DNA from: Ostrinia nubilalis
Taxonomy: Eukaryota; Arthropoda; Insecta; Lepidoptera; Crambidae
Assembly: GCF_963855985.1 (NCBI RefSeq)
Contig: NC_087099.1
Location: 6,106,001-6,170,000, forward strand
DNA: 64,000 nt
Direction: 5' to 3'
This document shows positions 22,619 through 33,471 of the stretch, piece after piece; position 1 is the first letter of the stretch; each line of letters opens with the position of its first letter. The position numbers and the translations under genes are program-made. A model generated the notes under the pieces. The model searched no databases. It was not told the DNA's origin and was given only the letters and a program-made list of their open reading frames with translations.

Positions 22619-24488
22619 GAGGATCAGTACTGTTGTAGAAAATTCAATAAAACTTGTATCTACGTTAATCTTTAAGACATAAGAAAGATATATCTTTTTG
22701 AATTATCCAAATCGGACCATTACTTACGAAGATATTAAGTAATAAACATAGACCGTTTTTGCCGCTAAAAGTCAACGTACGCAGGGCCGCGTGACGTCAT
22801 TATATCCGAATCGAGCGCAGCCGGCGTACTATTGGGATGGAAAATATTTTTTTCCAGCTAAACTATCAGTTTTAGAAAAAAACTTTTAATAACATTTATT
22901 CATCAAAATAAAGTAACCTATCGACCAGTAATTTTTAAAAATAAAAATTGTGAAAAATAAGTATCGCTATGTCCAAAAACCACATTTTCATAGGATTCGA
23001 TGCAATGCGGAGACGCGGTTGGGGTCAGTGTAACTTAATGATTGTTTGTATTGAACATAAAAATACATAATATGATGCTAATAATACCCAGTTTCTGGCC
23101 TGGGGGGGAGGGGATAAGTCATACCCAGCTTATAGCCTGGGGGGAGGGGCAAGCCTTACCCAGCTTCTGGCCTTGGTGGGAGGGGGGGAGAGGCAAGTCA
23201 TACTCAGTTTCTGGCCTGGGGGGGGTAAGTACCCAGCTTCTGGCCGAGGGGGAGTCATACCTAGCTTATGCTTATGGACTGGGGGAAGGGGCTAGCCTTA
23301 CCCAGCTTCTGGCCTGGGGGAGGGGGGGGTCAAGTCATAACCAGTTTCTATGGGCTGGGGGGAGGGGCTAGCCTTACCCAGCTTCTGGCCTGGGGGGGGG
23401 GGTATGTAATACCCAGCTTCTGGCCGAGGGGGAGTCATACCCAGCTTATGCTTATGGGCTGGGGGGAGGGGCTAGCCTTACCCAGCTTCTGGCCTGGGGG
23501 GAGGGGGGGGGGGTCAAGTCATACCCAGTTTCTGGCATTTCTGGCATGGGGGGGTGTCATACCCAGCTTCTGGCCGAAGGGGAGTCATATCCAGCTTATG
23601 CTTATGGCCTGGGGGAGGGGCAAGCCTTACCCAGCTTCTGGCCTGGGGGGAGAGGGAGGGGTCAAGTCATACCCAGTTTCGGGTCGGGGGGGGGGTTAAA
23701 TCATACCCAACTTCTGGCCGAGGGGGAAGTCATGCCCAGCTTATGACCTGGGGAGAGGAGGGGGGCGGGGGAGTCATACCCAGCTTCTAGGCTAAGATTA
23801 AATAGATTTCCAGGAGGGAGCAGCTGTCCTTTCCTGCAGCAGCTGGCCCGCCCATGGGAACGGCGAATAGATAGATAGGTAGGTACGTAGGTTTAACTCA
23901 GAAAAACTAAATAACAGGTAGGTATTGCGTGTACATCGAAATGATCTTCATAGCAATGTCTTGTAGCCTAGGCAGAGTGTATCTGCCTCAGCTATACCTT
24001 ATTGTTAGAAGTAAATAAATTAATACTTATACATTTTTATATTTTACTTGGAAGAAGACAACACTTATGAACACTTTATTTGAATAAATCGCCAAATATA
24101 CCACCGCGGAGACCCCAATCGCGTCTCTGCGTTCCATTGAATCGTATGAGCGTATGGATTTTTTGCGTTATTTTTCACAATTTCTATTTTTAAAAATTAC
24201 CTATCGATAGCCTACTTTATTCTGATGAATAAATGTCATTACAAGTTTTTCTCTAAAACTGATAGTTTGTCTAGAAAAAAATATTTTCTATCCACGCAGT
24301 ACGCCGGCAGCGTTCGGATCGGATATAGTGACGTCATCGTCCCCGCGCCGGGCGGTCAGTGAACTTTTTTAGTAATTTGGCCATAACTTCGTCAATTTTT
24401 GTCGTAGAACAAAAATTTTTGGACTGTGTATTAAGGATTTCTTAGCCCTATAAATCTGCATTCACAGCTAAAAATCGAAATGATCCTC
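22619..24488. mobile_element. Palindromic insertion Q with a G-rich minisatellite in its loop
   Basis: Begins gaggatcagt and ends aaatgatcctc, splitting the D sequence aataagtaattggaag with AT repeated on both sides. Long imperfect arms pair: 22750-23030 against 24095-24400, including tgacgtcat, aagtaacctatcgac and gacgcggttggggt. The loop holds the tandem array at 23089-23790. Confidence 0.65.
23089..23790 (+). repeat. G-rich minisatellite
   Basis: Tandem variants of acccagcttctggcc plus a run of G, roughly 30-bp subunits arranged in blocks spaced about 180, 150 and 145 bp (cttatgcttatgg landmarks). G-runs up to ten on the plus strand give G-quadruplex potential. Frames in this array stay open only because of the repeats. 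Confidence 0.85.
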
Positions 24489-24759
24489 ATTGGAAGAAAA
24501 AAAATTCTATAAAAAATTTAAAAAAAATCTCAAAAAAATTTTGACCTCTTTTTTGTCGATAAAAATAGGTCTAGTTTCATCTATTTTCATATGTACACTT
24601 TAACGTGACTCACACTGTATAAGAAGATAGCAATACTACAGGTCACACTAAAAAGAGAGGTAGGGCCACAGAGAGCGAGATAGATATAAGTAGGTATTTG
24701 ACTCAAGTTTTTGTTCCAAGTTTGCCCTCCATTTTTATCTGTAGCTTCATGGTGAAATC

Positions 24760-25237
24760 CAAAGAATTTTTTAGTGCAGGAAAAGGCAAATGCGTTAATC
24801 CATACAGCCAAGTCTCAAGTTTTTTTGTACACTACTTTTATTTCAGTATTTGTTTGACCTATTGATTAAGCTAATAGACTCCGAAACTACTGGATTGATT
24901 TGAAAAATTATAACATTTTATTAGGGGTACGAAGCGCGTGGTTTGCCCAACACAATCAACAATCCGCTTTAGATAACCCTCCCATTCCCTTGAGTTTCAG
25001 TAAAGATATGCACCTCATCTCCATTTAATGAGACTTTAATGGACTCCAAAAGAAGTTTGAACTGATATCTCTTTTTTTCCGATTGTTTTGTTTCATTTGC
25101 CTACACTCATGCACGTTGATCCTGAGGCCGAACTTCAAACCTGACCCATAGTACGGGACGGTCCTAGTTAATGAAATTAAATCATTCTTATCAAGGAGAT
25201 AAAATAAAACCATAAAAAACATTATTGTTATTATTTA
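24760..25237. other. Intergenic DNA downstream of PRPF18
   Basis: No gene. A degenerate Helitron-like piece (ccgaaactactggattgatt) occurs near 24880. AATAAA for PRPF18 on the minus strand overlaps its stop codon. Confidence 0.4.
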
Positions 25238-27154
25238 TTATCTAGTTGTCGTGTATTCTACGCATCTAGATGGATCGGTCGGGAAATATTCTTGGCATTT
25301 GGTCATGAGTCTCTTCAGGGCTTGAATGTATTTTCTTTGGGTTTCATCGTTCATCACGTGCGCCACGTTTTTTGAGAAGATCTTCTCACGACCGGTACGG
25401 GCATGGATACCTACCATGGTCACACCAATGGGCCAGGGGGCATTGCCAATGGCCATTTGTAGATACGCGTCACTGGCCTGTAATAAGAAAATATGAAGTT
25501 ATGGCTTCAACATTAATTTCAATTATAAATAAAGAGCATAATTATTTATTGGAATGGTTAGCTAAAACAAAATCTCACATTAGCAAAAAAATATCAATAG
25601 GGCATCTTCAACCAAATAGTCAGGCCAAAATATGATTTATAAATGTTTACCATAATGTAATTCCTTTCCAATAAATGCTTAGTAATTTCCATGAGGCTGT
25701 CACAGATATCTTCAGGAAGTGTTTTCTTTTTCAATTTCCTCATAAGCGGTTTTAAATACACTTGTGTCTGTGTGTACGTAGCTCTTGCCATTTTGTGTTT
25801 TACAGAAGTTTTCTCTGCTGCTGTTGCTGAATTAAGTTGCTGTCCCCACATTGTTAGAAGGAACTGAAAAGAAAATAAAACATTTCTTTACATTTTTTTT
25901 TTAAAAAGTAGAATCCTGTGATGTCACTTTAAATTCAAATTTAAATAATTATTTCAGTAGTTCACCAGCAGAAAATGATATATCAAAATTACACAATCAA
26001 AATTATATTTACCTGCAATAATGCCATTATCACATTCATATCATGGATCCTGTCTCCTTGGCCCATAGTTTTTGCCATTTCTTGTATAAATTCATATGTG
26101 ACAGCATCATCCAAGGCATCATCATTCATATTTTTATCGGATTCGCTCTGAAATGTGCATAATTGTACATATTGTAACATCTAATGTAGTAAAAATAAAA
26201 TGTGTTTGTTATTATGCAATGCATTGTGTAGGAAGGCTTAACCCTTCAAGCCCTGTGAATCGAGACACAACAGAAATCTTATGTTATGAGGTCTTATGCA
26301 ACCGCTTGGAGTTTGATAGGTAGCGCTTATTTATAGGATGAAAATATAATTTTTTTCATTACCTGTGTGCCTAATGCCAGGATTTCATTCAGGTAAGCCT
26401 GGTCAACTTTGTCCATTGCTTCTTGGAAGTCATTGCGGAATCCCTGAAAAAAAATAATTCAAATAAAATAAAAGCAGGTTCTTATTCATCTTTACAGCCC
26501 AAAATTTTGATATAAATGATAAATTGACTTACTCTATTTGCTTCAGGCTCCTGGATTTCTATTCTCCGAAGTCTTCTGAACGATTGGCTCTCACTCTCAG
26601 CAAACAACAATATGGGGTGACCTCTCTCTCGCAGACGCTTGATGACTTCCGCCCTAGGTAATGATACTGTGTCTGTCTGCTCTACTTCTGTGCTATCTTG
26701 TCTGGTTACTATAGTAAAGAAATAAAAATTATAGATAAATTTTGAAAATTTAAAATGATTCTCTCTCAAAACTGCTATGCTATTTCGTAAAAAACAACAA
26801 CAACAAAAATCAACCCGATTGTAATCCAATACGTTCTACAATAATTTAAATAGCCTGTGTAGGAAATATATAATAACCTTTTTCTTTCTTTTCTTCCCTC
26901 GATTTGTCAGTATCTTCTTCTTTAATCTGGGGTCCATATTTCTTCAAGTATTCTTCTTGCTCCTTAGCCAATAATTCCCCACGTTTGAAATACTTTTTAT
27001 TCTGATTCTGTAAAATATGAACGCACAGTGGCATTAAAACTGTAATAATGTTGATGATGTGGTCTAGATAGTTTTTGGATTCATTACTTACAAGGACATT
27101 TTTTTCTTCAAGAAGCTTGCGTTTTTTAGCAATTTCTGCCTTGAGTATATCCAT
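25238..27154 (-). CDS. PRPF18: Pre-mRNA-splicing factor 18 (Prp18)
   Basis: Seven coding exons on the minus strand: 27092-27154, 26878-27007, 26533-26708, 26363-26443, 26013-26147, 25651-25863 and 25238-25477. All have GT..AG introns with consistent phase, giving 345 residues (the human protein has 342). Start [19 protein letters not shown] matches the family. Residues near 75-110 form the splicing-factor motif ([15 protein letters not shown]). The C-terminal half is the all-helical Prp18 domain, including the near-invariant loop with [20 protein letters not shown]. Prp18 joins U5 in the second catalytic step of splicing, helping 3' splice-site docking. The gene is compact, with introns of 82-185 bp. 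Identification is certain from length, exon phases and the conserved loop. Confidence 0.97.
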
Positions 27155-28059
27155 TATAAATTAAAAATGTTTCTTGTTTATATTGATTTTACACAATCAA
27201 AACAACACACGCATACGTATTTGCTTTCGACAAAAAAAAATGGTATTTTTTTGACAGTTAGTTTTGACAACATTGACAGTACTATTTTAACGTTCATATG
27301 AGTATCGAGTTTGAATTAGAAAAAAAAACAACGAGCATCGAGTAACTTAATTGGAGAGGTAATAGATCAGTGGGTGAGTCTACACAAAGTGCACATTATT
27401 ATTAAAATTTGCAAACCAGTCGAAAAGTGGTCAAAAGGCCTTTTTTTGTATGGAACTTTGATGGATTCGATTTTCGATTCGTCAAAAAATGTTAAAAATT
27501 ATAATAAAAATAAAATCCCTTGGGATATTATAAGCATTACAAAAGTTTACACTTTTTTGCAAATACACACTTATGAGAAAAAGGAAAATACCCTGACCAA
27601 TGTAATAAATAAGTTCATGCACAAATGTTTGTTTTGTTTGTGCGGAAATCGAACCTGCAACCCTCCTGGCATAGTAGAGTACGCGGACTACTACATAAAC
27701 AGTCATCTTAGTTCTTTGATCATTATAAGGATGACTTTGTGATTATACTTAAATCATTTCACTGTTTCTCTTTAAAACTTGTACTTGTTCAATCGTTATT
27801 CATCATTAGTAGGAAAAAATGGTAAGTAAACAAAGTTATTTGCAAAACATTTTAGGAATGTCACACATTACTTTAAAAAGTACCAGAAGTTATCAATAGG
27901 TAATTATACTTATCAATAATTGCGCTTATAAACGATAACGTGATAAAGCTGTGATTGAATATTATAATTTACGCTTGTTTAAAGATAAAGAGTTAGTTAT
28001 CTGCTGAGATTGAATACGAAAAAAACGCGTAAAAGTGGAGTAGAGAAACAAAATTAATA
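27155..28059. other. Intergenic region between PRPF18 and the protease gene
   Basis: PRPF18 and the protease are divergent, so both promoters should lie here. At about 27640-27700 a tRNA-like B-box on the minus strand (gcaggttcgatttccgcac) marks a SINE piece. The frame at 27374-27742 overlaps it and is not a gene. No TATA box is clear. Confidence 0.4.
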
Positions 28060-29419
28060 ATGAATTTCCAAGTTCTATTGTTAATGATACTGACTTTATG
28101 TGCTGCGCGAATAAGTGGTAATAATAAAAAAAAACTACCAAAATGTGGTTAAAGTTAGCATTTGTTAAGTGTTCTCTTACTTTACAGCTGCGACAGCAAG
28201 ACTGGTCGGTGGTAAAGATGCACCAACTCATTTTGGAAGGTTCCATGCCTCACTTCAAAACTTTACTGGGCATCATGTGTGTGGTGGAGTGATTGTATCA
28301 CACCATCACATTGTTACTGCTGCCCATTGTGTTCTTGGGTAAGTGATTTTAATGTTACTGATAGTAAAAACGAGTGAGATATTGCAACTGGTTTGCAGCT
28401 CATGAATTTGTATGTTTCAGAGCCGAGCCACAGTATATTAAAGCAGTTGTTGGTACTACAAATTTAGATTATGGAGGTCAACAGTACGATGTTTCTTCAA
28501 TATACATCCATGACGAATATAACATAACTTCAAGAATAAATGACATAGCCGTAATCAAGGTTATAGGACAATTCAACTTAAGATACGTTGACATACTGAC
28601 TTTTTATGAAAATGAGTTGGAAGAAGGAGACCAAGTGATTTTATCTGGTTTTGGTGCAGAAATGGTACGTAATAAATTGGTAGTTATGGTGCCGCTAAAA
28701 CAATTTTCTTCATGCAGTAGTAGAGCGTCGCTAATCTGAACTAAAATTGGGGGATTTGGGGGACCGCATACCCATGCGCAAACCGTTTTTTCTTCAGATA
28801 GCCAAACTGTATTAATGTAGACAGACTTATATCTACAGGCGAATTTAAACATTCTTGTCTTGAGTCTTGAATGACAAAAAGAAATTCATCACAAAAAGAC
28901 CAGCCCAGTCTTTTGTATGCTTAAAATTTTTGAGACAACTGCGCAAGTGCATAGCATGAGAGAACGGATAATCGACACTCTTTAGGAATTATATTTTTTA
29001 AACATTTTCTTTTAATAATTTCCAGCCAAATGGGGAGTCTAGTCGTACGATGCATGTACTTAATCTACCAGTATTCAATCAAGAAACATGTCGATATGCT
29101 ATGCGATATTCAAGAGAAGTCACTGACACAATGTTTTGTACATTCACTCAAATTGGTGAAGGAACTTGTCATGTAAGTGATTTGTAAGAAAACAAATCAA
29201 TGTATAACTATCAAAATATTCGAGAATCAAAGAAGATAAAACGTAGTCAATTCTAAAATTTGTAACAATTTATTTCAGGGCGACTCAGGAGGACCACTAA
29301 TTAAAAATTATCAATTGGTTGGATTAGTGTCATGGGGTATTCCATGTGCAGTCGGTTTTCCTGACGTGCATACACGGATAAGACCTTATGTGAGCTGGAT
29401 AGAAGAACAAATCAAATAA
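28060..29419 (+). CDS. Secreted S1 family serine protease
   Basis: Five exons, 28060-28117, 28188-28338, 28421-28664, 29026-29172 and 29279-29419, give 246 residues. A signal peptide (MNFQVLLLMILTLCAARIS) is followed by a short propeptide and an activation site ATAR/LVGG. The catalytic triad is present: His in VTAAHC, Asp in NDIAVIKV, Ser in GDSGGP. Six cysteines match the usual three disulphides. The residue at the base of the primary pocket (chymotrypsin 189) is Gly (GEGTCHGDSGG), not Asp, so trypsin-like cleavage after Arg/Lys is unlikely and a chymotrypsin- or elastase-like preference is inferred. Most similar in layout to lepidopteran midgut proteases. No CLIP domain. The exact paralogue cannot be named. 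Confidence 0.92.
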
Positions 29420-29495
29420 TGCAAAAATGCATTCCACTAATACATTTTAGTGCATACAGTTTACACGTTTACATAAATTGTATACGTTCACGAGT

Positions 29496-30175
29496 TATAG
29501 TCTTTTTCACCTAAGATGATCCGTATGACGTTTCGAGTTTGAAAGATTTAGAGATGTCACATAACTAAACCATAGCGATTTATCTATCGATTTTTTTCGA
29601 AGAGTTAGTAAAACCTACTTTTAGAGAAATATTTTGTATAGGTGTTATTTAACAAAAAACATGTTTTTTTTTATTACAAATATTATTGTAACAATTTTTA
29701 TTGATAATATTCAAATTTCATGGTTCGTGTTCAAAAAAAAGAATTCCTAAAAAGTACTGGTTCTGTTTCTTTAAATTAAAAACTATTAATTTATTTTCAA
29801 TGCGTTTATTAGAGTCAATAATCGAAAAATATAGTTGATTTTTGTGATGTTTTAATAACTAAGTATTCACTGCAATCGATTAATGAACCGCGGAAATAAT
29901 CGATTTTATTTTACAAGAAATACCCCAGCACTAAATCTATTCCGTTTCACACATTGCGTACATTAAATAAAAAATATTTTTACATCGTATTTAATTAAAA
30001 TATAATCAATAGACTCAGATTTTACTATATATTTCAAGACAAGTAGTTAATTATTTTTTTATTATATTGCTAATAAAATACAAATATTTTTTCAAAAATA
30101 TTCTGCATATGTAGTATGCGTAATATGGATAACCTTGAAGTGTCATACGGATCATCTTACGTGAAAAAGACTATA
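29496..30175. mobile_element. Inverted-repeat MITE downstream of the protease gene
   Basis: The left end tatagtctttttcacctaag, continuing atgatccgtatgac, has its inverted partner at 30140-30175 (gtcatacggatcatcttacg ... gactata). It is about 680 bp, AT-rich and without coding capacity. TA flanks fit a TA-target transposon. Confidence 0.75.
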
Positions 30176-30610
30176 ACATTTCAAAATCATTTGACCATAA
30201 ACATCAGCAGCTAGACTGTCAAAGCAATGCTGATGGCGAAATTACATAACTCATTTCCTAAATATACTGAACATAATTATAATTATAGAGTCGTTAAAAT
30301 AAGCCAGAAAATTGGCGGTAAAAGTTTTGTTTAATCAAACAAAAACCCGCGCGGATTTTGAAACTCAATTTGAAGAAAGACAGTTACTTTGCTATCTAAT
30401 AACTTTATCTGTCGTCTTTTTGTTACTGCCAAATATAATAATTATACCTTGCCTTGCCTTTTTAATATTTTTTCATTCTCCTCAGTTTGTTCATGTTAAT
30501 CTGCAAATTAAAATATTTAAATTTATCATTTTATACAAACCTAGTAGACCTTTTAATTACCTAATAAATTATAAATTTAATGTATTGTCTTCTAATTGGT
30601 GCTAAGCCGT
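30176..30610. other. Gene-free DNA and left part of repeat K
   Basis: No gene. The end (ggtgctaagccgtgtggtga) joins in sequence to 35564 onward (cggcagagtagaatacactt), showing an older dispersed repeat split by the hAT element. Confidence 0.5.
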
Positions 30611-31537
30611 GTGGTGACTAGTGATGTACAAGGCTCGAGGCTTCCGTCCGAGTCCTTTTGCCGAGAGCTCCGAGTCGTTTACAGGGCTCGCCTCGTTTGT
30701 ATGAAGCTCGACGACTTGGAAGTCTTTTTTAGAGTTCGAGCCTTTTTCGGGGCTCGCCTCGTTTGTAAGAAGCTTGGAGTCTTTCGCTGAGCTCGAGCCT
30801 TTTTGAGAACTCGAGCCTTTTTGAAAGCTCGAGCCTTTTTGAAAGCCCAGTTAAATTTTGTGTTAAGATCGTTCTAATAAAACTGCAGAATTATGATAAA
30901 ATACATATTTGAAAAACGTTTTTTACAAAAGGACACAAATCAAACAATGACTATTAGCAGAAGGTTCGAGCTCTTTTGAAGGCTCGAGCTCTTTTAAAGC
31001 TTCGAGGCATGGCTCAGAGAGCTCGCAGCTCGGCTAAGCTCGGGGCACCGAGCCTACCGAGCTCACTGAGCCTTGCCTTTCTGCCTCGAGGCCAGTGCCG
31101 TATTATCCATAAGGCACTTTAGGCCAGTGCCTAGGGGCCCACTATGAACAGGGGCCCAGCACTCCCGATTAAAAAATGTAAAAAAAAAAAAACATATTAA
31201 TATGTTAAAGATTATTTTTATGCAACAAAACTCAAACCACCTCAAAACTTCGCCTTATTTTGTTTTACACATTCAATCGTCATATTTCGATATTGTGGAA
31301 GTTAATTCATTTTCGTAACGTTTAGGCCATAGAATTAGATTTTAAATTGGAAATAATTCCTACAAAAAATTGTATTGTTTTAATGGCTTCACTTGTTGCC
31401 CATTACTATCCTAGGTTTTTCGACTTCGGCGGAGTTGTGTTAAGTAGTGGGGCCCCTCGAAAGGGCAATTTTGCGGTTTTAGTGTTATACCGCGTAAAGG
31501 ACTTACTGTATTGAAAACTGATCTTCATGACGGTTGA

Positions 31538-31712
31538 GAGTAGGCGCACACCGTTGATTTTTCGTCGGCCGATAGTTTAGTCGGGCAGTTGATCAGTATG
31601 GGCATGTATGGGAGTGCGCACACTACGCCGATTCGATTTGGCCGATTCTTCATACAATTTAAAATCGGGCACAACTATCGGCCAACTAAAAATCAACGGT
31701 GTGCGCCTACTC
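31538..31712. mobile_element. MITE G (175 bp)
   Basis: Inverted ends GAGTAGGCGCACACCGTTGA / TCAACGGTGTGCGCCTACTC, flanked by TGA and TTA (3-bp, one change). The opposite arm of element E shows the empty site. Ends and 3-bp duplication suggest the PIF/Harbinger group (inference). Confidence 0.75.
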
Positions 31713-32021
31713 TTAGGGACATTCAATCCTGCATTGAATAAGACCAAATTCATAAGTTTTGGAGAAACTGTTCTCGTGCTTATCTTCGACAAAGTAGAAA
31801 ATATACCCGCAGGGTCCCAAACCTTGAAAAGTGCCGCCTTAACCAGCGTATCCCTGTCAAGCCTCACGAGTTGGATTTACCTATCCTTGTTCCTCCTTCA
31901 TCCTTAACTACGGTTGCTGCACCTCTTCTCTGCACTCTCCTGAACGACTCTGTGTTATCTACTATGGCTACCCCACTTTCTTGCACCCTACTGCACGACT
32001 GCGTTGCCTAGCCGTACGCCT

Positions 32022-32898
32022 TTTTTTCACAGGGAAAAAAAATGCGTTGAATCGCATACCTACTCTGTGGGGACAGGGTAGGTTATGTGGGGCTCACCAA
32101 GTCAGAAGGACGAGGCATACCCACTAAAAAGACCCAGGTGCTCCGTCACTCGCCATAAGTGGGAGGAGACTGTGGGTTTCCGGACAAAGCCTTCTCTACC
32201 CGGCGATTTCCCGCCTACACGGCGGGCCCTACAAGCCCTCCAGGACGGGGGGCGACAGGAACAGCTGGAAGCACACAGCTGTTCCCGTCCGACGGTGGTG
32301 GTGACCTGTGCAATGCAGGCAGGGGCGCCTCCACACCCCCGGCCCGCTGGCCATCACCGAGGAGAGGAAACTGGAGGCGATCATATTGTCGCCTCCTCTT
32401 ACCCCTCCGCCGTCGCCGGAGCGAGGGCGCGTTTGGATCATCCTCGCGCTCTCGCTCCGCGGCCTCCTTCTGAGACATCACGTCTTCACAGAAGGAGGCC
32501 ATTGCCATCCAGGCCTCGTTGCTGTCCAGCATAGTTTTGACTATACTGGGCAGCACAAGGTCCGGGCCTACCGCCGCGATAAGCGTATTGCGCTGCGGAG
32601 CCCACGCCGGATATACCGCAAGGGTATGGTGCGCCGTGTCCTCCGCACCGCCGCAACACGCGTGGCAGGACGGCATCTCTTCCCTTCTAATGCGGTACAG
32701 ATATGAGCCAAAGCATCCGTGCCCGGTCAACATCTGTACCAAATGGAAGGAAAGGTACCCGTGCGGGCGCTCGAACCACCTTTCTATGGTCGGCGCCAGC
32801 GCATCCAAGGTTCGGCGGCCCGACTCGGCAACGGCGAGGTGGTCTGCCCACTGCTGTCCAAGGTTCGACGCCACAAAATCAACTTCATACGCGTGAAA
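32022..32898 (-). mobile_element. R1-clade LINE, 3' fragment
   Basis: On the minus strand an open stretch (32215-32874) encodes the end of an R1-like reverse-transcriptase ORF: HGYLSFHLVQMLTGHGCFGS followed by YLYRIRR, a Cys/His finger (CHACCGG...AHH) and a long RRRR-rich tail. It is 5'-truncated near 32898 and ends in an A-run (32022-32028 on this strand). Overlapping plus-strand frames are shadows. It lies in the centre of element E. Confidence 0.75.
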
Positions 32899-32904
32899 AT
32901 AGTT

Positions 32905-33160
32905 TGAATACTATTTCCCGTGCTTGCAACATTTTTCTTTACTGCTTCGTCCCTATTAGTCGTAGCGTAATGGTATACTCGTATATCCTATGTATGTATA
33001 GCCTTCCTTAATTTACGAGCTAGACCACACAAAAATAATTATTTAAATCAAATTACTAGTTTCTGAGATTAGCGCGTTCAAACAAACTAACAAACAAACT
33101 CTTCAGCGTTTTAATATGAACCTGTTGTTGTTGATTTTTGGAGTCGGACCTTGGACCAGC
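32905..33160. repeat. Dispersed-repeat tail in the loop of element E
   Basis: Contains gtccctattagtcgtagcgt and tctgagattagcgcgttcaa, a 3' tail common to many lepidopteran non-LTR/SINE insertions. No coding frame. Boundaries uncertain. Confidence 0.4.
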
Positions 33161-33471
33161 TGTAAGACTTGGCAACCCAGTCATGCAGGAGGGTGCAACG
33201 AAGAGGGGCAGCCACAGTAGATAACACTAGAGTCGTTCAGAGAGTGCAAGGAAGAGGTGCAGCAACCGTAGTAAGGAAAGGCTGCACTGGGATGAATAAG
33301 AATAGACGAATCCAACTCGCGAGGCTTAACAGGAATATGCTGGTTAAGGTGGCCCTTTTCAAGGCTTTGGAGCTTGCGGGTGACGAGCCATTGGACGTAG
33401 AGAGGGTTATTAATTATACGTATATTTTCTACTTTGTCGAAGATAGGCACGAGAACGGTTTGTCCAAAATA

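Larger units (their letters stand above)
22479..24614. mobile_element. Half of palindromic element D, carrying insertion Q
   Basis: The blocks 22479-22618 and 24489-24614 are collinear with the right arm of element D at about 34315-34584 (tattgcctgttatttagcat ... ttaacgtgactcacactg). Only one arm is present here, joined to P-like sequence on both sides. Confidence 0.65.
16987..24751 (-). mobile_element. P-element-like transposon II, inflated by nested insertions
   Basis: The left end CATGAAGCTACAGATAAAAA (16987) and its inverted right end (24751) are flanked by the same 8 bases GTGAAATC (16979-16986 and 24752-24759). The left end matches the 3' (A) end and the right end the 5' (B) end of the compact copy at 20576-21377, so orientation is minus. 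Reading in from the ends and skipping recognisable insertions gives blocks collinear with the 802-bp copy: 16987-17108, 17753-17771, about 20403-20467, 21451-21458, 22145-22478 and 24615-24751. P elements begin CATGA, duplicate 8 bp and encode a THAP protein; this family shows all three features, which is the basis for the name. No transposase catalytic domain is present. Confidence 0.72.

Noticed and set aside
23042..23790. Several long plus-strand frames in all phases
   Set aside because: They translate the G-rich tandem array. Frames stay open because the repeats lack stops.
27374..27742. 122-codon frame between PRPF18 and the protease
   Set aside because: Overlaps a SINE-like tRNA B-box, has low-complexity composition and no recognisable domain.
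32085..33011. Plus-strand frames of up to 149 codons
   Set aside because: They are the antisense of the R1-like LINE fragment, whose minus-strand frame carries the recognisable RT end.
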